Shown here one piece after another: positions 4,533-6,011 of a stretch of 6,011 nucleotides of DNA (position 1 is the stretch's first letter; every line of letters starts with the position of its first letter). A model generated the notes under the pieces. It was not told where the DNA came from. It did not search any database and saw only the letters and a list, made by a program, of their open reading frames with translations. The DNA lies in the NCBI GenBank assembly GCA_003155465.1, contig PMCR01000417.1, forward strand, positions 1-6,011. The letters are read 5' to 3'. The stretch comes from Myxococcales bacterium (lineage in GTDB: Bacteria; Myxococcota; Polyangia; Fen-1088). Made by a program: the position numbers and the translations under genes.

Positions 4533-6011
4533 CTACTGCTTCGGCGTCTCGGTGAACTCGGCGTCGATGACGTCGTCCTTTCCGCCTGTGCCCTTGCCGT
4601 CCCCGCCCGAAGGCGCGCTCCCGGCCTGCGCGCCCTCACTGCCACCGGCTGCCTTGTACAGCGCCTCGGCCATCTTGTGCGACGCTTTCTCCAGACGCTC
4701 GAAGGCACCCTTGAAGACATCCGCGTCGCTCGCCTCGCGGTTCGACTCGAGCGTGGTCTTGGCGTCTTTGAGCGCGTCCTCGAGCGCCTGGCGCTCGGAC
4801 GAGGGAATCTTGTCCTTGTTCTCGTCGAAGTGCTTTTGCACGCTGAACGAGAGACTCTCCAAACGGTTGCGCGCCTCGATGGCCTCACGCCGCTTCTTGT
4901 CCTCGGCCTCGTGCTCCTGCGCCTGCTTGACCATCTTCTGGATGTCAGCTTCGGACAGGCCGGATGACGACGTGATGGTTATGTTTTGCGCCTTGCCGGT
5001 CGCCTTGTCCTTGGCCGACGCGTTCACAATGCCGTTGGCGTCGATGTCAAACGTCACCTCGATCTGCGGCACGCCGCGCGGCGCAGGCAGGATGCCCTCC
5101 AGCCCGAACTTGCCCAACAACCGGTTGTCGTTGGCCATGGGCCGCTCACCCTGGAACACCTTCACCTCGACGGAAGTTTGGTTGTCGGCCGCAGTGGAGA
5201 AGGTCTCGGATTTCTTGGTGGGAATCGTCGTGTTGCGTGGGATGAGAACCGTCATCACACTGCCCAGGGTCTCGATGCCGAGCGACAGGGGCGTGACGTC
5301 GAGAAGGAGCATGTCCTTGACCTCGCCGGAGAGCACGCCCGCCTGGACAGCCGCGCCCAGCGCCACCACCTCGTCGGGGTTCACTCCCCTGTGGGGCTCC
5401 TTGCCGAAGAAATCTTTGACCACCTGCTGCACGCGCGGGATGCGCGTGGAGCCACCTACCAGCACCACCTCGTGGATGTCGGCCGTCTTCTTGCCTGCGT
5501 CGGCCAGCGCTTTTTTGGTCGGCTCGACGGTGCGCTGGATGAGGTCCTCGATCATCTGTTCCAGCTTGGCGCGTGACAGGCGCATCTGCAGGTGCTTGGG
5601 GCCCGCGGCATCGGCGGTGAGGAACGGCAGATTGATCTCCGTCTCCATCACCTGTGACAACTCGATCTTCGCCTTTTCCGCAGCCTCGCGCAGCCGCTGC
5701 AGGACCATCTTGTCCTTGGACACGTCGATACCCTGGTCTTTCCTGAATTCGGCGATCAGCCAATCCATGATGCGCACGTCGATGTCGTCGCCGCCCAGGT
5801 GTGTGTCGCCGTTGGTCGACACCACCTCGACCACGTTCTCGCCGACTTCCAGAATCGAAATGTCGAAAGTCCCGCCGCCAAAGTCGTACACGGCGATGAG
5901 TTCGTCCTTCTTCTTGTCGAGGCCGTAGGCCAGCGCCGCAGCGGTCGGTTCGTTGACAATGCGCTTGACCTCAAGCCCGGCGATGCGGCCCGCATCCTTG
6001 GTCGCCTGGCG
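4533..6011 (-). CDS. dnaK: Chaperone DnaK (Hsp70), N-terminal part beyond the window edge
   Basis: Partial gene: 492 residues are visible; about 150 N-terminal residues, including the first phosphate-binding loop, lie right of the window. DnaK is the ATP-dependent cytoplasmic chaperone that works with DnaJ and GrpE. Reading inward from the edge: [18 protein letters not shown] (visible residues 1-18), [13 protein letters not shown] (20-32), the phosphate-2 loop [10 protein letters not shown] (43-52), HLGGDD (71-76), the adenosine motif [13 protein letters not shown] (183-195), the interdomain linker [14 protein letters not shown] (235-248), the beta substrate-binding domain, the alpha-helical lid (from about 350), a Gly/Ser-rich spacer and the C-terminal DDVIDAEF motif (479-486). 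All look intact, with no frameshift. The frame continues through the GTG at 5891 to the edge, so that GTG is an internal codon and not a start. Neither grpE nor dnaJ follows; lgt is the next gene downstream, 276 bases away. Confidence 0.98.
   Translation of the reverse strand, partial: RQATKDAGRIAGLEVKRIVNEPTAAALAYGLDKKKDELIAVYDFGGGTFDISILEVGENVVEVVSTNGDTHLGGDDIDVRIMDWLIAEFRKDQGIDVSKDKMVLQRLREAAEKAKIELSQVMETEINLPFLTADAAGPKHLQMRLSRAKLEQMIEDLIQRTVEPTKKALADAGKKTADIHEVVLVGGSTRIPRVQQVVKDFFGKEPHRGVNPDEVVALGAAVQAGVLSGEVKDMLLLDVTPLSLGIETLGSVMTVLIPRNTTIPTKKSETFSTAADNQTSVEVKVFQGERPMANDNRLLGKFGLEGILPAPRGVPQIEVTFDIDANGIVNASAKDKATGKAQNITITSSSGLSEADIQKMVKQAQEHEAEDKKRREAIEARNRLESLSFSVQKHFDENKDKIPSSERQALEDALKDAKTTLESNREASDADVFKGAFERLEKASHKMAEALYKAAGGSEGAQAGSAPSGGDGKGTGGKDDVIDAEFTETPKQ

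Noticed and set aside
5889..5891. GTG at 5891 as the start of a truncated DnaK
   Set aside because: The frame continues upstream to the window edge with perfect DnaK sequence ([15 protein letters not shown] and [13 protein letters not shown]), so the GTG is an internal Val codon.
4552..5928. A 458-codon rightward open frame antisense to dnaK
   Set aside because: It lies fully opposite a well-conserved dnaK. Long antisense frames over GC-rich dnaK genes are a known composition effect, and the Ser/Arg-rich product shows no domain.

Overview
This is a GC-rich window (mostly G or C at third codon positions) holding parts or all of six bacterial protein genes, nearly all of it coding. The C-terminal end of an Ffh/SRP54-like gene reads rightward at the left edge. 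The other five genes read leftward: dnaK (N-terminal part lies beyond the right edge), lgt, an unrecognised winged-helix/coiled-coil protein, a tandem-FHA membrane-anchored protein, and a type I mannose-6-phosphate isomerase (manA). I see no tRNA, rRNA, CRISPR array, insertion sequence or prophage gene. The gene mix, base composition, FHA tail-anchor architecture and GAGCG/CTCGCT-type intergenic repeats suggest a myxobacterium-like (Myxococcota, former Deltaproteobacteria) chromosome. That assignment is inference only.

Layout from right to left on the minus strand: dnaK ends at 4533. A 276-base gap follows, rich in GC-rich direct and inverted repeats. Then come lgt (4256 to 3162), an 84-base gap with a weak promoter-like element and a strong ribosome binding site, the winged-helix/coiled-coil gene (3077 to 2517), the FHA gene (best start is a TTG at 2479, 37 bases after the previous stop) and manA (1419 to 436, 19 bases after the FHA stop). 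The last three are close enough to be one transcription unit. The manA stop abuts the stop of the convergent ffh-like gene with no base between them.

The genes cover protein folding (DnaK), membrane targeting (SRP), lipoprotein maturation (Lgt), sugar-phosphate metabolism (ManA) and probably phosphothreonine-dependent signalling (FHA protein). No complete new system is evident. The points most worth a second look are the uncharacterised winged-helix/coiled-coil plus FHA tail-anchor pair, the divergent Lgt (Tyr in place of the usual His, a Cys-containing motif, an N-terminal insertion), the inserted segment in the Ffh M domain, and the nested inverted repeat between dnaK and lgt.
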